A DNA stretch of 64,000 nt from Synechococcus sp. RS9916 (GTDB taxonomy: Bacteria; Cyanobacteriota; Cyanobacteriia; PCC-6307; Cyanobiaceae). A program made the translations under genes and the position numbers. The stretch is taken from positions 1,700,869 to 1,764,868 of the forward strand of contig NZ_DS022299.1 of NCBI RefSeq assembly GCF_000153825.1, read 5' to 3'. The notes under the pieces were generated by a model. That model was not told the DNA's origin and ran no database searches. It saw only the letters and a program-made list of their open reading frames with translations. This document shows positions 48,679 to 57,371 of the stretch, piece by piece (within the stretch, counting starts at the first letter, position 1; each line of letters begins with the position of its first letter).

Positions 48679-49596
48679 TCAGTTTCCCGGCAGGCGACGG
48701 GCCAACCGCAACTTGGCGCTGCGACTGCGGGGATTTGCCGCTTCCTCCGCTTCTGCCGCCACCAGGGGTTTGCGCGTGATCCGCGCCAGTCGATCGTCTT
48801 GCAGGAACGCCGTTTTCACACGGCGATCTTCGAGGGAATGGAAGCTGATGATCGCGAGAACGCCTCCGGGATTGAGCCAGTCGGGGGCCTGCTGCAGCAA
48901 CCGATCCAGCACCCCCAGCTCATCGTTCACGGCAATCCGCAGCGCCTGGAAGGTGCGCGTTGCAGGATGAATACGACCGCGCCGCGCCTTGGGTGGGTAG
49001 CAACCCGCCACCGCATAAGCCAGATCGGCCGTGCCGGCGTAGCCGCCGTTCTCTTTGAGATCGGCTTTGATTCGCCGGGCGATGCGGCGGGAAAGCCGCT
49101 CTTCGCCATAGGCATAGATCAAATCCGCCAACGGCTCCTCCTCGAGGCGCTCGATCAGCTCGGCGGCTGTTTCGCCTCCTCCCTGCGGATTCATGCGCAT
49201 GTCGAGGGGGCCATCCAAGCGAAAGCTGAAGCCCCTGGCTGCCACATCCAACTGCGGGCTGCTCACCCCTAAATCCGCCAAGACCAGATCCGCAGGTGCC
49301 TCCGGTTGGTAATCAGCGAAGTTCGTGGCCACAATCTCGGCCCGATCGCCATAGGGCTCAAGGCGCACCTGGGCCGCAGAGCGGGCAGTGGGGTCCTGAT
49401 CGAGGCCGATCAAGCGCAACTGCGGGTAACGATCCAGCAGCAGGGCACTGTGTCCCGCCCCGCCCAAGGTTGCGTCGATGAAGAGACCCTTTTCCCAGGG
49501 AGATTCAGGACTCGCAGCCAAAGCCTCCAGAAGCGGTTCGGCCAAGACCGGCACGTGAGCGAACGCTTCTGGGAAGTGCGAAGGCTGATCGGGCAT
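48679..49596 (-). CDS. rsmH: 16S rRNA (cytosine1402-N4)-methyltransferase RsmH
   Basis: RsmH methylates C1402 in the ribosomal decoding centre. The 305-residue protein has [13 protein letters not shown] at the N-terminus, the SAM loop [19 protein letters not shown] near 40-58, [20 protein letters not shown] near 107-126 and the C-terminal [17 protein letters not shown] near 250. It is divergent from ndhH with 43 bases between the starts. The dcw genes that often follow it in other bacteria are not here. Confidence 0.96.
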   Translation of the reverse strand: MPDQPSHFPEAFAHVPVLAEPLLEALAASPESPWEKGLFIDATLGGAGHSALLLDRYPQLRLIGLDQDPTARSAAQVRLEPYGDRAEIVATNFADYQPEAPADLVLADLGVSSPQLDVAARGFSFRLDGPLDMRMNPQGGGETAAELIERLEEEPLADLIYAYGEERLSRRIARRIKADLKENGGYAGTADLAYAVAGCYPPKARRGRIHPATRTFQALRIAVNDELGVLDRLLQQAPDWLNPGGVLAIISFHSLEDRRVKTAFLQDDRLARITRKPLVAAEAEEAANPRSRSAKLRLARRLPGN

Positions 49597-49639
49597 GGGT
49601 CCTTCCTAAGATCTTTGGCATTCGCTTCGCCACGGCCCC

Positions 49640-50824
49640 ATGACGCAGCTGGAAACGCGCACGGAGCCGATGGTGGTCAACTTCGGCCCCCATCACCCCT
49701 CGATGCACGGGGTGCTGCGGCTGGTGGTGACGCTGGATGGCGAAGACGTGGTGGATTGCGAGCCGGTGATCGGCTATCTCCACCGCGGCATGGAGAAGAT
49801 TGCTGAGAACCGCACGAACGTGATGTTCGTGCCCTATGTGAGCCGCATGGACTATGCGGCGGGCATGTTCTACGAGGCGATTGTGGTCAACGCCCCGGAG
49901 CGCCTGGCCGATATCCCGGTGCCGAAGCGCGCCAGCTACATCCGCGTGCTGATGCTGGAGCTCAACCGCATCGCCAACCACCTGCTCTGGCTGGGTCCAT
50001 TCCTGGCAGACGTTGGCGCCCAGACCCCCTTCTTCTACATCTTCCGCGAACGGGAGATGATCTACGACCTCTGGGAAGCGGCCACTGGCCAACGCCTGAT
50101 CAACAACAACTATTTCCGTATCGGTGGTGTTGCCGCCGACCTGCCCTACGGCTGGCTTGAGAAGTGCCGCGATTTCTGTGATTGGTTCGGCCCCAAGATC
50201 GACGAATACGAAAAGCTGATCTCCAACAACCCGATCTTCCGTCGCCGGATTGAAGGCCTGGGCGCGATCAGCCGCGATGAAGCGATCAACTGGAGCCTTT
50301 CGGGACCGATGCTGCGGGCCTCGGGGGTGCCCTGGGACCTGCGCAAGGTCGACCACTACGAGTGCTACGACGACTTCGATTGGAACGTGGCCTGGGAGAA
50401 GGAAGGCGATTGCTTTGCCCGCTACCGGGTGCGGATCGAAGAGATGCGTCAATCGCTGAAGATCCTGCGCCAAGCCTGCGACATGATCCCCGGCGGCCCA
50501 ACCGAAAACCTCGAGGCCCGGCGCATGGCCGAGGGCAAAAAGAGCGAATTCGCTGGCTTCGATTACCAATACGTGGCCAAGAAAGTCGCTCCGACGTTCA
50601 AGATCCCTAACGGCGAGCTCTACACCCGCTTGGAATCAGGCAAAGGCGAGATTGGCGTGTTCATTCAGGGCAACAACGATGTCACCCCATGGCGCTTCAA
50701 AATCCGCGCCGCCGATAGCAATAATCTGCAAATCCTTCCCCACATCCTCAAGGGACACAAGGTGGCCGACATCATGGCCATTCTTGGGTCCATCGACGTG
50801 ATCATGGGATCCGTGGATCGCTGA
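49640..50824 (+). CDS. ndhH: NAD(P)H-quinone oxidoreductase subunit H (NdhH)
   Basis: NdhH (NuoD homologue) is the large peripheral-arm subunit of NDH-1 close to the quinone site. The 394-residue protein has the family N-terminus [20 protein letters not shown] near 14-33, [20 protein letters not shown] near 47 and a C-terminal [20 protein letters not shown]. It stands apart from the ndhA-I-G-E cluster, as in other cyanobacteria. A hairpin at 50835-50862 probably ends its transcript. Confidence 0.97.
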   Translation: MTQLETRTEPMVVNFGPHHPSMHGVLRLVVTLDGEDVVDCEPVIGYLHRGMEKIAENRTNVMFVPYVSRMDYAAGMFYEAIVVNAPERLADIPVPKRASYIRVLMLELNRIANHLLWLGPFLADVGAQTPFFYIFREREMIYDLWEAATGQRLINNNYFRIGGVAADLPYGWLEKCRDFCDWFGPKIDEYEKLISNNPIFRRRIEGLGAISRDEAINWSLSGPMLRASGVPWDLRKVDHYECYDDFDWNVAWEKEGDCFARYRVRIEEMRQSLKILRQACDMIPGGPTENLEARRMAEGKKSEFAGFDYQYVAKKVAPTFKIPNGELYTRLESGKGEIGVFIQGNNDVTPWRFKIRAADSNNLQILPHILKGHKVADIMAILGSIDVIMGSVDR

Positions 50825-50834
50825 TTCATCAAGA

Positions 50835-50862
50835 TGAAGGGTGACGCTTCGTTCACCCTTCA
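50835..50862 (+). terminator. Hairpin terminator after ndhH
   Basis: A perfect 10-base stem (TGAAGGGTGA at 50835-50844 with TCACCCTTCA at 50853-50862) has an eight-base loop and begins ten bases after the ndhH stop. It lacks a clear run of T afterwards, so its strength is uncertain. It also lies beyond the stop of the convergent secreted-protein gene and could serve both. Confidence 0.7.
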
Positions 50863-50893
50863 AACGTCACAACTCATGGCTAGGAGCCAATAT

Positions 50894-51319
50894 TTACAAT
50901 CCTGCCTTCGGTCGTACATAAAGATGGGCCGACATCTCCATGGGATTGGTTTCAGCAGACTGCCCGGCCACCAGAGAGAGAATGTGATTGGCGTCAACCC
51001 CTTGCTTCAGACGCGCAACCTCATCAACACAAACACCAGAACTGCTTTCATCCACCAGGCAAAGACGTAGACCGGCCTGGTCAGAGGTCAACGACAGACC
51101 CTGCTGCAATCCATCGAGAGCTGCAAGGCAGGCGGCATTCGGCGAACCAATGAGAAAACGCTGCGCCTCAGAAAAGTCCAAAAACTGGGATCCATCAGCC
51201 AGAGTCATGAGCCCTTCAATAGAACAACGTGAGTGACCAGCAGCCTCAACATCAGAGACCGAAAACGAGGAAACGCCCAACAAAACGGACAAAGATAAAC
51301 ACCAGCCTTTGCAAACCAT
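50894..51319 (-). CDS. Small secreted four-cysteine protein, module copy 1
   Basis: The 141-residue product starts at ATG 51319 with a hydrophobic signal (about residues 6-22, CLSLSVLLGVSSFSVSDVEA). The mature domain has four cysteines, seen as SRCSIEG, NAACLAALDG, LRLCLVDE and SGVCVDEV. The last residues are SAHLYVRPKAGL. A paralogue at 57372-57791 shares the signal, cysteine spacing and ending. I know no family for it. An upstream in-frame start at 51388 would overlap the divergent gene. The 67-base gap to the divergent membrane gene presumably holds both promoters. Confidence 0.75.
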   Translation of the reverse strand: MVCKGWCLSLSVLLGVSSFSVSDVEAAGHSRCSIEGLMTLADGSQFLDFSEAQRFLIGSPNAACLAALDGLQQGLSLTSDQAGLRLCLVDESSSGVCVDEVARLKQGVDANHILSLVAGQSAETNPMEMSAHLYVRPKAGL

Positions 51320-51386
51320 CAACAAGAATCTGGGCACATGAGTGCCATAATACAAAAACAAAACAGCACCAGACCTTAGCTGTGCC

Positions 51387-52076
51387 ATGAATGCGCAAAG
51401 ATTGCGGCTATTAATCGGGGCTGGTGGACTTTGCGCATCAGCCATTCTTTGCATCAGCTCCTACAACGGATATATCAAGTTCTCAAGAAAGATCGACCTA
51501 GAATTTGAAAACCTAGAATCGCAGAAAGAACTTTTACTGACAGCAACGGCAGCCCTCAAAGATGCACAGCTTGCCGAAAGCAATTCACAAAATACCAGTC
51601 TTAACAACAAAGCAGAAACCATCAACAAGCTTCTTGAGTGCAGAAGCATGAGCAAACGCGTTGAACTTTTCAGCAAAGAGCTCAGCGAGGAAAACCTCAG
51701 CGGAGGGGAAGTATTTAATGCTCGGGCTAACAGCAACTTGATGGAAGCCGACCAAGAATTATTTCGTCGCACAGGTCAGACGATTGATCAACTAATTGCC
51801 GCTGGTGCAACCAACGGTGCTGCCATCGCGGAGTTCAACAACAGCAGCCAGAAGCAGTGGGAAAACGCAACGCGACAAATCTGCAACAAGTCTGCAGAGC
51901 TTTACCTAGAGATCGCGGCCTACAGCAATTCTGAGGCCCTGGCTCGGAACCAAGAGAATGAAAATAAAACCGAAATCACAAACCCAACCCAACAACTCGA
52001 AGTTGCATCAATCATTCAAATTGCCGCATTCACCATCGCCAATCTCATCGATATCGACATCAACCTTCCCCTATGA
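51387..52076 (+). CDS. Orphan protein with N- and C-terminal membrane segments, module copy 1, first gene
   Basis: The 229-residue protein has a hydrophobic helix at residues 7-30 (LRLLIGAGGLCASAILCISS), a polar helical middle rich in Glu, Asn and Ser, and a weaker hydrophobic helix near 203-220 (ASIIQIAAFTIANLIDI). The middle contains two cysteines (LLECRSM, RQICNKS). Base composition is richer in A than the neighbours. The first 62 residues align without gaps to the truncated frame at 57843. Its TGA overlaps the start of the next gene, so the pair is co-translated. Function unknown. Confidence 0.75.
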   Translation: MNAQRLRLLIGAGGLCASAILCISSYNGYIKFSRKIDLEFENLESQKELLLTATAALKDAQLAESNSQNTSLNNKAETINKLLECRSMSKRVELFSKELSEENLSGGEVFNARANSNLMEADQELFRRTGQTIDQLIAAGATNGAAIAEFNNSSQKQWENATRQICNKSAELYLEIAAYSNSEALARNQENENKTEITNPTQQLEVASIIQIAAFTIANLIDIDINLPL

Positions 52077-52630
52077 AAATCACCCTACCCAAAGCAGTAA
52101 CGATCGTCAAATGGAGAAGCGTCGCATTAGCGGCATCAATCCTGTGCAGCATTTTAGAACTTGCAAACATTCAAACAGCCGAAAAAAGTGGCTACATCGC
52201 GGCAACATCGCAGCAGGAAATTGAACTCGCCAAGCTTTCACTCACCATAGCAACCGACGCAAGACTCCTATCGAATAAAGCAGACAACGACCAAAGCAAG
52301 AATCAATACCGCCAAATTTACATCAAAAGCATCTGCAAAATCGAACAACTCGTCAGCCAAGGCCTGCGAGCCTCCTCAAAACAAGCTTCGGAAGCCAAAA
52401 GCTGCAAGGCCGATGAGAACACATCAATCGCAGACATTGTAATCAACGAAAGCGAACTAGCGAACAGTATCGACGAATGGGAAAAAGATACAACGATAGC
52501 CGCAACAAAACAATCGGAACACACCTCAGCTGCACTCCAACTGAACTACTTAGCAACTATCCTTCTGCTCTTATTCCTTGCCTTAGACTTGTTCGATACC
52601 TATGGCCCATCACGCGATCAGCAAGATTAA
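52073..52630 (+). CDS. Orphan protein with N- and C-terminal membrane segments, module copy 1, second gene
   Basis: The 185-residue protein repeats the layout of its neighbour. A hydrophobic helix near 16-32 is followed by a polar helical middle with two cysteines (KSICKIEQL, KSCKADE). A strong C-terminal helix (LNYLATILLLLFLALDLFDT, 158-177) and a short hydrophilic tail complete it. The ATG overlaps the stop of the first gene by four bases. The region is A/T-rich. The C-terminal helix is recognisable again as an untranslated remnant at 58049-58147. I know no homologue with a function. Confidence 0.72.
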   Translation: MKITLPKAVTIVKWRSVALAASILCSILELANIQTAEKSGYIAATSQQEIELAKLSLTIATDARLLSNKADNDQSKNQYRQIYIKSICKIEQLVSQGLRASSKQASEAKSCKADENTSIADIVINESELANSIDEWEKDTTIAATKQSEHTSAALQLNYLATILLLLFLALDLFDTYGPSRDQQD

Positions 52631-52672
52631 ACAAACTGATCAAGCACTAAAGACATGGCAACAGGTCGCTAA

Positions 52673-53104
52673 ATGAACCGCTTCCTTCGCTACATCAGCC
52701 ATTCGGGCTACCTGTTACCGGCAGCCCTCACTGGATATCTATGGCTCAAAGGCCAATGGCCTCACCTGCCTGGATGGGGGTGCCCCTTCTTAGCACTGAC
52801 AGGCATTCCCTGCCCCGGCTGCTATCTCACCCGGGCCACGTCTGCGGCACTGCAGCTCAATCTCCATCAATCCGTGGAGCTCCATGCGTTCGGACCCATC
52901 GTGGCTGCAGGATTAATCGCTTGGAGCATCTGGGCCTTGCGGGCCAAAAAATTCATTCCACCAGGCCTCAATCTGAAAATCGTCACTTTGGGCTCATTAG
53001 CCCTATTCGGATACTGGATTTTGCGCCTTGTCGCAACCTATGGGTTCAACCTCAATGGTCCCACGGCCTTTCCCGCAATTGCTTACGCCAACACCCTGGC
53101 ATAA
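52673..53104 (+). CDS. DUF2752 membrane protein
   Basis: The 143-residue protein has the DUF2752 cysteine motif WGCPFLALTGIPCPGCYLTR near 35-54, with a TRA ending. Three membrane helices follow. Family members are small membrane proteins of unknown role, often next to TM2-domain genes; here a TM2 gene lies about 2 kb away. It follows the orphan module on the same strand and ends at a strong hairpin. Confidence 0.88.
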   Translation: MNRFLRYISHSGYLLPAALTGYLWLKGQWPHLPGWGCPFLALTGIPCPGCYLTRATSAALQLNLHQSVELHAFGPIVAAGLIAWSIWALRAKKFIPPGLNLKIVTLGSLALFGYWILRLVATYGFNLNGPTAFPAIAYANTLA

Positions 53105-53107
53105 AAA

Positions 53108-53134
53108 AAGCCCCCGACCGATGGACGGGGGCTT
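53108..53134 (-). terminator. Rho-independent terminator between convergent genes
   Basis: A nine-base perfect stem (AAGCCCCCG at 53108-53116 with CGGGGGCTT at 53126-53134) has a nine-base loop. On the minus strand it is followed by a run of T (complement of the A run at 53103-53109), so it best fits the minus-strand gene that ends at 53154. It begins three bases after the DUF2752 stop and can also stop that transcript. Confidence 0.88.
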
Positions 53135-53153
53135 GAGATTAAGCTGAGCTCAA

Positions 53154-53888
53154 TCAGGCCGCGGACTGACGGACCAAACCATTCACCACAATATATTTCT
53201 GAAGGAAGAATGTAATCACCGGGACATACACAATCAGGCCCACCAGACAGAAACCGCACGTGACAATGGCTAGCAAGATAGCGAGAGCCTGAATGCCCAC
53301 AAACCCCCAACCCTTCTGCGAACCGAAAGCAGCAGAAAATGATGACGTAAAACAGGTCATCACATCATCGTCAGTTGTGAACACCTTATTGACGTAGATC
53401 GGCAACACTGTCACGACCGCAATACCGGGAAGGACGCAGAGAACAAATCCCACACCCGCGACAACGGAATACAGAACACCGGCCAACACATAGCGACCGA
53501 GCCGTCCCATCAAAATCGCATAAGCATCCGAAAACGAGACAACCTCACTCCTGGAATAAAACACTGCAGGAATCGCAGTGAACATCACACCAATAAGATT
53601 CTGAACAATCACAAAAGGCAGCTGGGCAAAATTACTCAGCACCAAACCAAGCATCTCAGCAGAGCCCGTGCCATCATCAGCCGCAGTAAAAACCAGGCTG
53701 ATCACCAGACCGATCAAGACGGTGAATCCATACACCGCGATCGCACACAGCCAGGTGAGAAGCAGAGTGGGCGCATGGGCAAGGGTGTCGGTCCAGGCCG
53801 CATTCAGCGTGGCCCGAGACTCAGAAGAGGCAGTCAAAAGAAAAGCTGCAAAACGCACAAAACCTAAACGAAAACCATTAATTGCCAA
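53154..53888 (-). CDS. Polytopic membrane protein, function unknown
   Basis: The 244-residue protein has about six membrane helices, including LLLTWLCAIAVYGFTVLIGL near 42-62 and GVLYSVVAGVGFVLCVLPGI near 140-160, and a polar turn VFTTDDDVM. The general layout resembles the protein at 47920-48666, but similarity is not strong enough to call them paralogues. It is convergent with DUF2752 across a shared terminator. No function can be assigned. Confidence 0.75.
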   Translation of the reverse strand: MAINGFRLGFVRFAAFLLTASSESRATLNAAWTDTLAHAPTLLLTWLCAIAVYGFTVLIGLVISLVFTAADDGTGSAEMLGLVLSNFAQLPFVIVQNLIGVMFTAIPAVFYSRSEVVSFSDAYAILMGRLGRYVLAGVLYSVVAGVGFVLCVLPGIAVVTVLPIYVNKVFTTDDDVMTCFTSSFSAAFGSQKGWGFVGIQALAILLAIVTCGFCLVGLIVYVPVITFFLQKYIVVNGLVRQSAA

Positions 53889-54021
53889 GCTTTCCTCACA
53901 ACATCGACAACAAGTTCAACAACCACAAGCACAGCAAACCCATCAGTCAACAAAATCAATCCCGAACCAATCAACCAATCAGACAGCTGTAAAATCGAAA
54001 AAGATCCACAGCAAGCAGGCC

Positions 54022-54303
54022 ATGCAGGTCATCCCAGCTCTCCTTCTCTGCCTGGCGATGCTGATTGATCTTGGCAATGGCCTGGCATCAATCCTGCTCA
54101 GCTACGACGTGCTTCCCGAGCTGGGGAAATGGACCAACATCGCCAGCGCCCTGCTGTGCTTGCTGGCGATGTTGCTCTCGGCAATTGTGCTCGCCACCAA
54201 AAAATATTCTTCTCTGCTGATGGGTTTTGTGGTGACGGCCCTCTGCGCCCTGGCGACCGCTGTGTTCGCCACATGGACCGCCAGCTGGTTTATCGGGGCT
54301 TGA
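54022..54303 (+). CDS. Small membrane protein, function unknown
   Basis: The 93-residue product from ATG 54022 has three hydrophobic helices (QVIPALLLCLAMLIDLGNG, ASALLCLLAMLLSAIVLA, LLMGFVVTALCALATAVFA). The frame is open upstream to 53668, but that stretch runs antisense through the membrane gene and is basic and low-complexity, so I discount it. The 133 bases between 53889 and 54021 are A/C-rich and hold no recognised site. It ends seven bases before the thioesterase start, so they may share a transcript. Confidence 0.6.
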   Translation: MQVIPALLLCLAMLIDLGNGLASILLSYDVLPELGKWTNIASALLCLLAMLLSAIVLATKKYSSLLMGFVVTALCALATAVFATWTASWFIGA

Positions 54304-54310
54304 ACCCTTG

Positions 54311-54778
54311 ATGGCAACCAAACCCAATCCCCAACACTGGCTTCAACTCAAACGCCATGTTCGTTTTGGCGACACCGATGCCGCGGGTGTGATGCATTTC
54401 CACCAGCTGCTCCGCTGGTGCCATGAGGCCTGGGAAGACAGCCTTCAGCTCTACGGGATTCATGCGGGGACTGTGTTTCCAGGTTGCCGGGCACAAGAGC
54501 ATTGGCCTGAGATCGCCTTACCGGTGGTGCACTGTGAGGCCGACTTTCTCAAGCCCGTGCATGGAGGCGACTGCCTGCAAGTGCAACTAGAAGCTCAGCG
54601 GTTGAACCCAGGCTGCTTCGAAGTGCGCAGCCGATTCCAGCTCGACGACACTGACGTAGCCCGAGGAATGATCCGCCATCTGGCCATCTCTTCAACCACC
54701 CGAAAGCGCTGCCCGCTTCCGGAGAGCATCGACCTCTGGCTTGAGGCATCCAACCTGGGACGCCTCAGCAGCCTCTAA
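54311..54778 (+). CDS. 1,4-dihydroxy-2-naphthoyl-CoA thioesterase, intact copy
   Basis: This hotdog-fold enzyme hydrolyses DHNA-CoA to DHNA before prenylation by MenA in phylloquinone synthesis. The 155-residue protein has the active-site segment VRFGDTDAAGVMHFHQLLRW near 17-36, with the catalytic Asp, and the family ending WLEASNLGRLSSL. The start is ATG at 54311. A TTG immediately before it at 54308 is also open. It is the only complete thioesterase in the window, since a second copy at 56967-57335 lacks the active site. Its last bases overlap the convergent small gene by four. Confidence 0.9.
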   Translation: MATKPNPQHWLQLKRHVRFGDTDAAGVMHFHQLLRWCHEAWEDSLQLYGIHAGTVFPGCRAQEHWPEIALPVVHCEADFLKPVHGGDCLQVQLEAQRLNPGCFEVRSRFQLDDTDVARGMIRHLAISSTTRKRCPLPESIDLWLEASNLGRLSSL

Positions 54779-54957
54779 TTCGGCTTGCGCTGCCAGGCCC
54801 AGACCAACGCAGCACATTGAAGCGGCAGCATGCAGGCCGCAATCAAAAGAGGGTGAAACCCTCCTTGCGATGTCTCCGAAATTGCAGCAGCACTCACAAT
54901 TGTGGCTCCCACCAACAAACCGGAGGGAGCCATGCGCCGCAGGGACGGCAACGACAT
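54775..54957 (-). CDS. Small hydrophobic protein coupled to the TM2 gene
   Basis: The 60-residue product has two hydrophobic stretches (SGLLVGATIVSAAAISE and LLIAACMLPLQCAALVWAW) and a basic end. Its ATG overlaps the stop of the TM2-domain gene (TGATG), which supports translation despite the small size. It ends within the thioesterase 3' end. I do not recognise it. Confidence 0.5.
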   Translation of the reverse strand: MSLPSLRRMAPSGLLVGATIVSAAAISETSQGGFHPLLIAACMLPLQCAALVWAWQRKPN

Positions 54958-55235
54958 CAGAACCAGGCTTTTTGCTGATCGATGTAGGTCTCACGGAACT
55001 CCTCAGGAGTTTTTGTGAGATAAATGATTCCCTCAATCAGGCCAATCACCTGCATCACGATGTAAGCAACACCACAGGTTGGGATGCTGCCAGCAAGACT
55101 GACAACAAGCATGATGATGCCTGCGTTGTTGTAGCCAAGGATGAATTTATGAATACCCAGACCTCCGAAGAAGATGCCCAGGAGACCGGCGGTCAGTTTT
55201 TTGCTGCTGATTTCCGACTCAGAGAGGGTGGACAT
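54957..55235 (-). CDS. TM2 domain protein
   Basis: The 92-residue protein has a charged N-terminus (MSTLSESEISSKKL) and a TM2 domain. GLLGIFFGGLGIHKFILGYN near 17-36 is followed by a second helix through GVAYIVMQVIGLIEGIIYL. TM2 proteins are widespread and mostly uncharacterised. It lies 24 bases upstream (in map order) of the truncated menE frame on the same strand, so any transcript from the chimeric menA-menE gene would continue into it. Confidence 0.88.
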   Translation of the reverse strand: MSTLSESEISSKKLTAGLLGIFFGGLGIHKFILGYNNAGIIMLVVSLAGSIPTCGVAYIVMQVIGLIEGIIYLTKTPEEFRETYIDQQKAWF

Positions 55236-55259
55236 CCTTTCGAAGCAAATTCGAAGTAA

Positions 55260-56105
55260 TTATTGCAAACCAACCCAGGCTTGCCAACGCTTTCGCTCCC
55301 ACTTTCCAGCATCTGTCACATCGAGGTCTGGGCACTGCAGCCATCGGGATGGTCGTTCGGCAGGGAGCCAATCACGCGTCAAACCTTCCAAACAAGACTG
55401 AACTTGATGCCATTGATCAGTGGCCAGACACCCCTCTCGGCAGCGCACCAAAGCCACCAAACGCTGCCCCCACTCAGGGTGATCCACGGGAAAGAACAAA
55501 ACCCCATCAAGGGCACATCCATCAGCATGGGCTTTTCTTAACAATCGCTGCGCCAACTGATCAGGGAAGACTGTTTCCCCGCCTGAGTGAATCGCATCAT
55601 CCAGGCGGCCATGCATGGTGAGCAGCGACTTCCCGTCAGCAGCCCACTCCAGGGAGGCTCCATCACCCGATCGCCACCAGCCGTTGCCATCCACCAAGGG
55701 CTGCAAGGCTCCCTCTCGCCAACGGCCTATGGCCAACCGCAGTGTGCGCACTAAACGAGCCCCTGAAGACTCCAAACGCAGCTCCACATCGCCAAGAGCT
55801 GTTCCATAACTCTGCTCACCCGCCAAAAAGCGCTCTGGTGATTGAGCCGCCACCATGGCGGCCGTTTCAGTCGCGCCGTAACAAGGCGCCAGCCGCACCT
55901 CCAGCGCACGGGCGCGATCAGCCAGATCGATGAGGAGCGCGGCTCCACCCACCCAGATCACGTCCAAATCGCGCAACCAGTGCACACCCGCAGAGTGATC
56001 GAGCAGGCGTCGCAACTGCGTGGGCACCAACGACACCACCCGCGGCTTGCTGCGCCAGAGCGGCATGGCTCGGCAGTGAGACAACAACGCCTGCGGATCT
56101 GGCAT
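55260..56105 (-). pseudogene. Chimeric menA'-menE': menA start codons fused in frame to the C-terminal half of a diverged menE
   Basis: The frame starts MPDPQA, the first six codons of menA (compare 63490 reading left). It then becomes o-succinylbenzoate-CoA ligase sequence from LLSHCRAMPLW. It keeps CYGATETAAMVAAQSP, DDAIHSGGETVFPDQLAQRL and the C-terminal lysine in DAGKWERKRW. It lacks the N-terminal P-loop (SGGSSGG in the intact menE at 60370-61521) and about a third of the protein. The 281-codon frame is intact, so a product may be made, but it should be inactive as a ligase. The menE part is clearly diverged from the intact copy, so it is an old paralogue or a second allele. Confidence 0.85.
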
Positions 56106-56615
56106 GGATTCGAGCCCTGCAGCCCGAACAAAGGCCCATACATTTGAGCAGCACGATGTCTTATCCCGTCGGATGCAGGCCGGTTCCGTCTCCAACCCGG
56201 ATGCTGCACGCCTTGCTGACGTGCTGGCGGAAGCCCTGTGCACCTGGGAACAGCACCGGGGCGACGACGGGGTCTTCACCATGGCGCTGCCCCTGCAGGG
56301 CGTCGACCCCTTGCAGCAACTGCCCCTGCTGGAGGCTCCCCATCCCTTCCGTTTTCTCTGGGATGGCTCCCCAGGCCTCTCCCTAGCCGCCAGCGGTCGC
56401 TGCCATCACCTCGATCTGGCCGGACCGAAACGCTTCGAACTGGCCCAGCGCTTCAGCGACGCCACCTTGGCCCGGCTGATTGATGCCAGCCCCGACGCCC
56501 CGGCCCAAGCCCGCAGCCGCGTCCTTCTGGCGTTTGCCTTCTTCGCCCATGCCGGGGAGCAACAGCCCCAGCCCGTCGATGCCATTCCGTCGGTGCAGGC
56601 GGTGCTGCCGCGCTG
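56089..56615 (+). repeat. Direct repeat, left copy (menA start and menF 5' part)
   Basis: From 56089 the sequence equals that from 63474 with a constant offset of 7385, as far as the window lets me compare (527 bases). To the left the two copies differ at once: menE' here, menA proper there. The left copy continues as menF to about 56966, so the true repeat may be about 880 bases. Both copies have the same orientation. Confidence 0.9.
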
Positions 56616-57162
56616 GCAATTAAGCCGCCATGGCCGTCAGGGCTGGGTACGCGTCCATGGCCTGGCACAGCACAGCGGAGATGTGCGCGAGCTGGTGGAA
56701 GCCCTCTGGGCCATGCGCGAACGCCTGCTGGCCCCGACTCTGCCCAGCGACAACGCCACCACCATCCCCTGGCACGGGCCGGTCGGTGCCGTGAGCAGTG
56801 AACGGCCTTGGCAGCAGTGCTACACCCCTGCCCTCGAACAAGGCATCGCACTGGTCAACCAAGGCGAGCTCCACAAATTGGTGCTGGCTGTGCGCCAAAG
56901 CATCGCCCTACGCGAGCCCCTCAATCCCCTGCCGCTGCTCGACCGCTTGCGTCAACAGCAATCCGGCAGCTGCCGCGCTGGTGCCATGAAGCCTGGGAAG
57001 AAAGAATGGAGCGTTTCGGCCTACCGGCGTGCTCGGTCTTTCCCGGAGGGCGCGGTGAACAACCCAGCGTGGCGTTGCCGATCGTGCACTGCCACGCAAA
57101 TTTCCGAGCTCCTATACAGGTGGGCGACAAGCTGCTGGTTCACCTGGAGCCGAAACGACTGA
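56104..57162 (+). pseudogene. menF' (isochorismate synthase) 5' fragment, truncated by a junction
   Basis: Codons 1 to about 288 encode the N-terminal part of isochorismate synthase (for example LAEALCTWEQHRGDDGVFTM, then HKLVLAVRQSIALREPLNPL). At LLDRLRQQQSGSC (about 56966) the sequence switches to the 3' part of a thioesterase gene in another frame, and the reading frame stops at 57162. The chorismate-binding catalytic core is missing, so the product cannot be an isochorismate synthase. The first 500 or so bases are identical to the intact menF start at 63489. The start may be ATG 56104 or 56173. Confidence 0.85.
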
Positions 57163-57335
57163 ATATCAGCAGTTTTGAGGTAGGTAGTCGGGTTCTGCTG
57201 GGGGAACAGCTAGTCGCCCATGGTTGTCAGCGACATGTGGCCATCGAAACCAACACACGTCGACGCTGTGCGCTTCCAGATGGCGTGGACCGTTGGCTGG
57301 AAGCGTCAAGTCTTGGCAAAATTCAAAGCTTGTAA
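56967..57335 (+). pseudogene. DHNA-CoA thioesterase, 3' fragment of a second diverged copy
   Basis: From CAG at 56967 the frame reads QLPRWCHEAWEERMERFG and ends WLEASSLGKIQSL, aligning with residues 32-155 of the intact thioesterase at 54311. The first 31 residues, including the GDTDAAGV active-site segment, are absent and replaced by menF sequence in another frame. The fragment is otherwise uninterrupted, which suggests a recent truncation. Protein divergence from the intact copy is large, so the two are not recent duplicates. Confidence 0.85.
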
Positions 57336-57371
57336 GAACCATGCAATCCAAACAGCTCCTAAGGCAGAGGA

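Noticed and set aside
49505-50569. 354-codon frame antisense to ndhH
   Set aside because: NdhH motifs cover the other strand, and the frame lacks any family resemblance.
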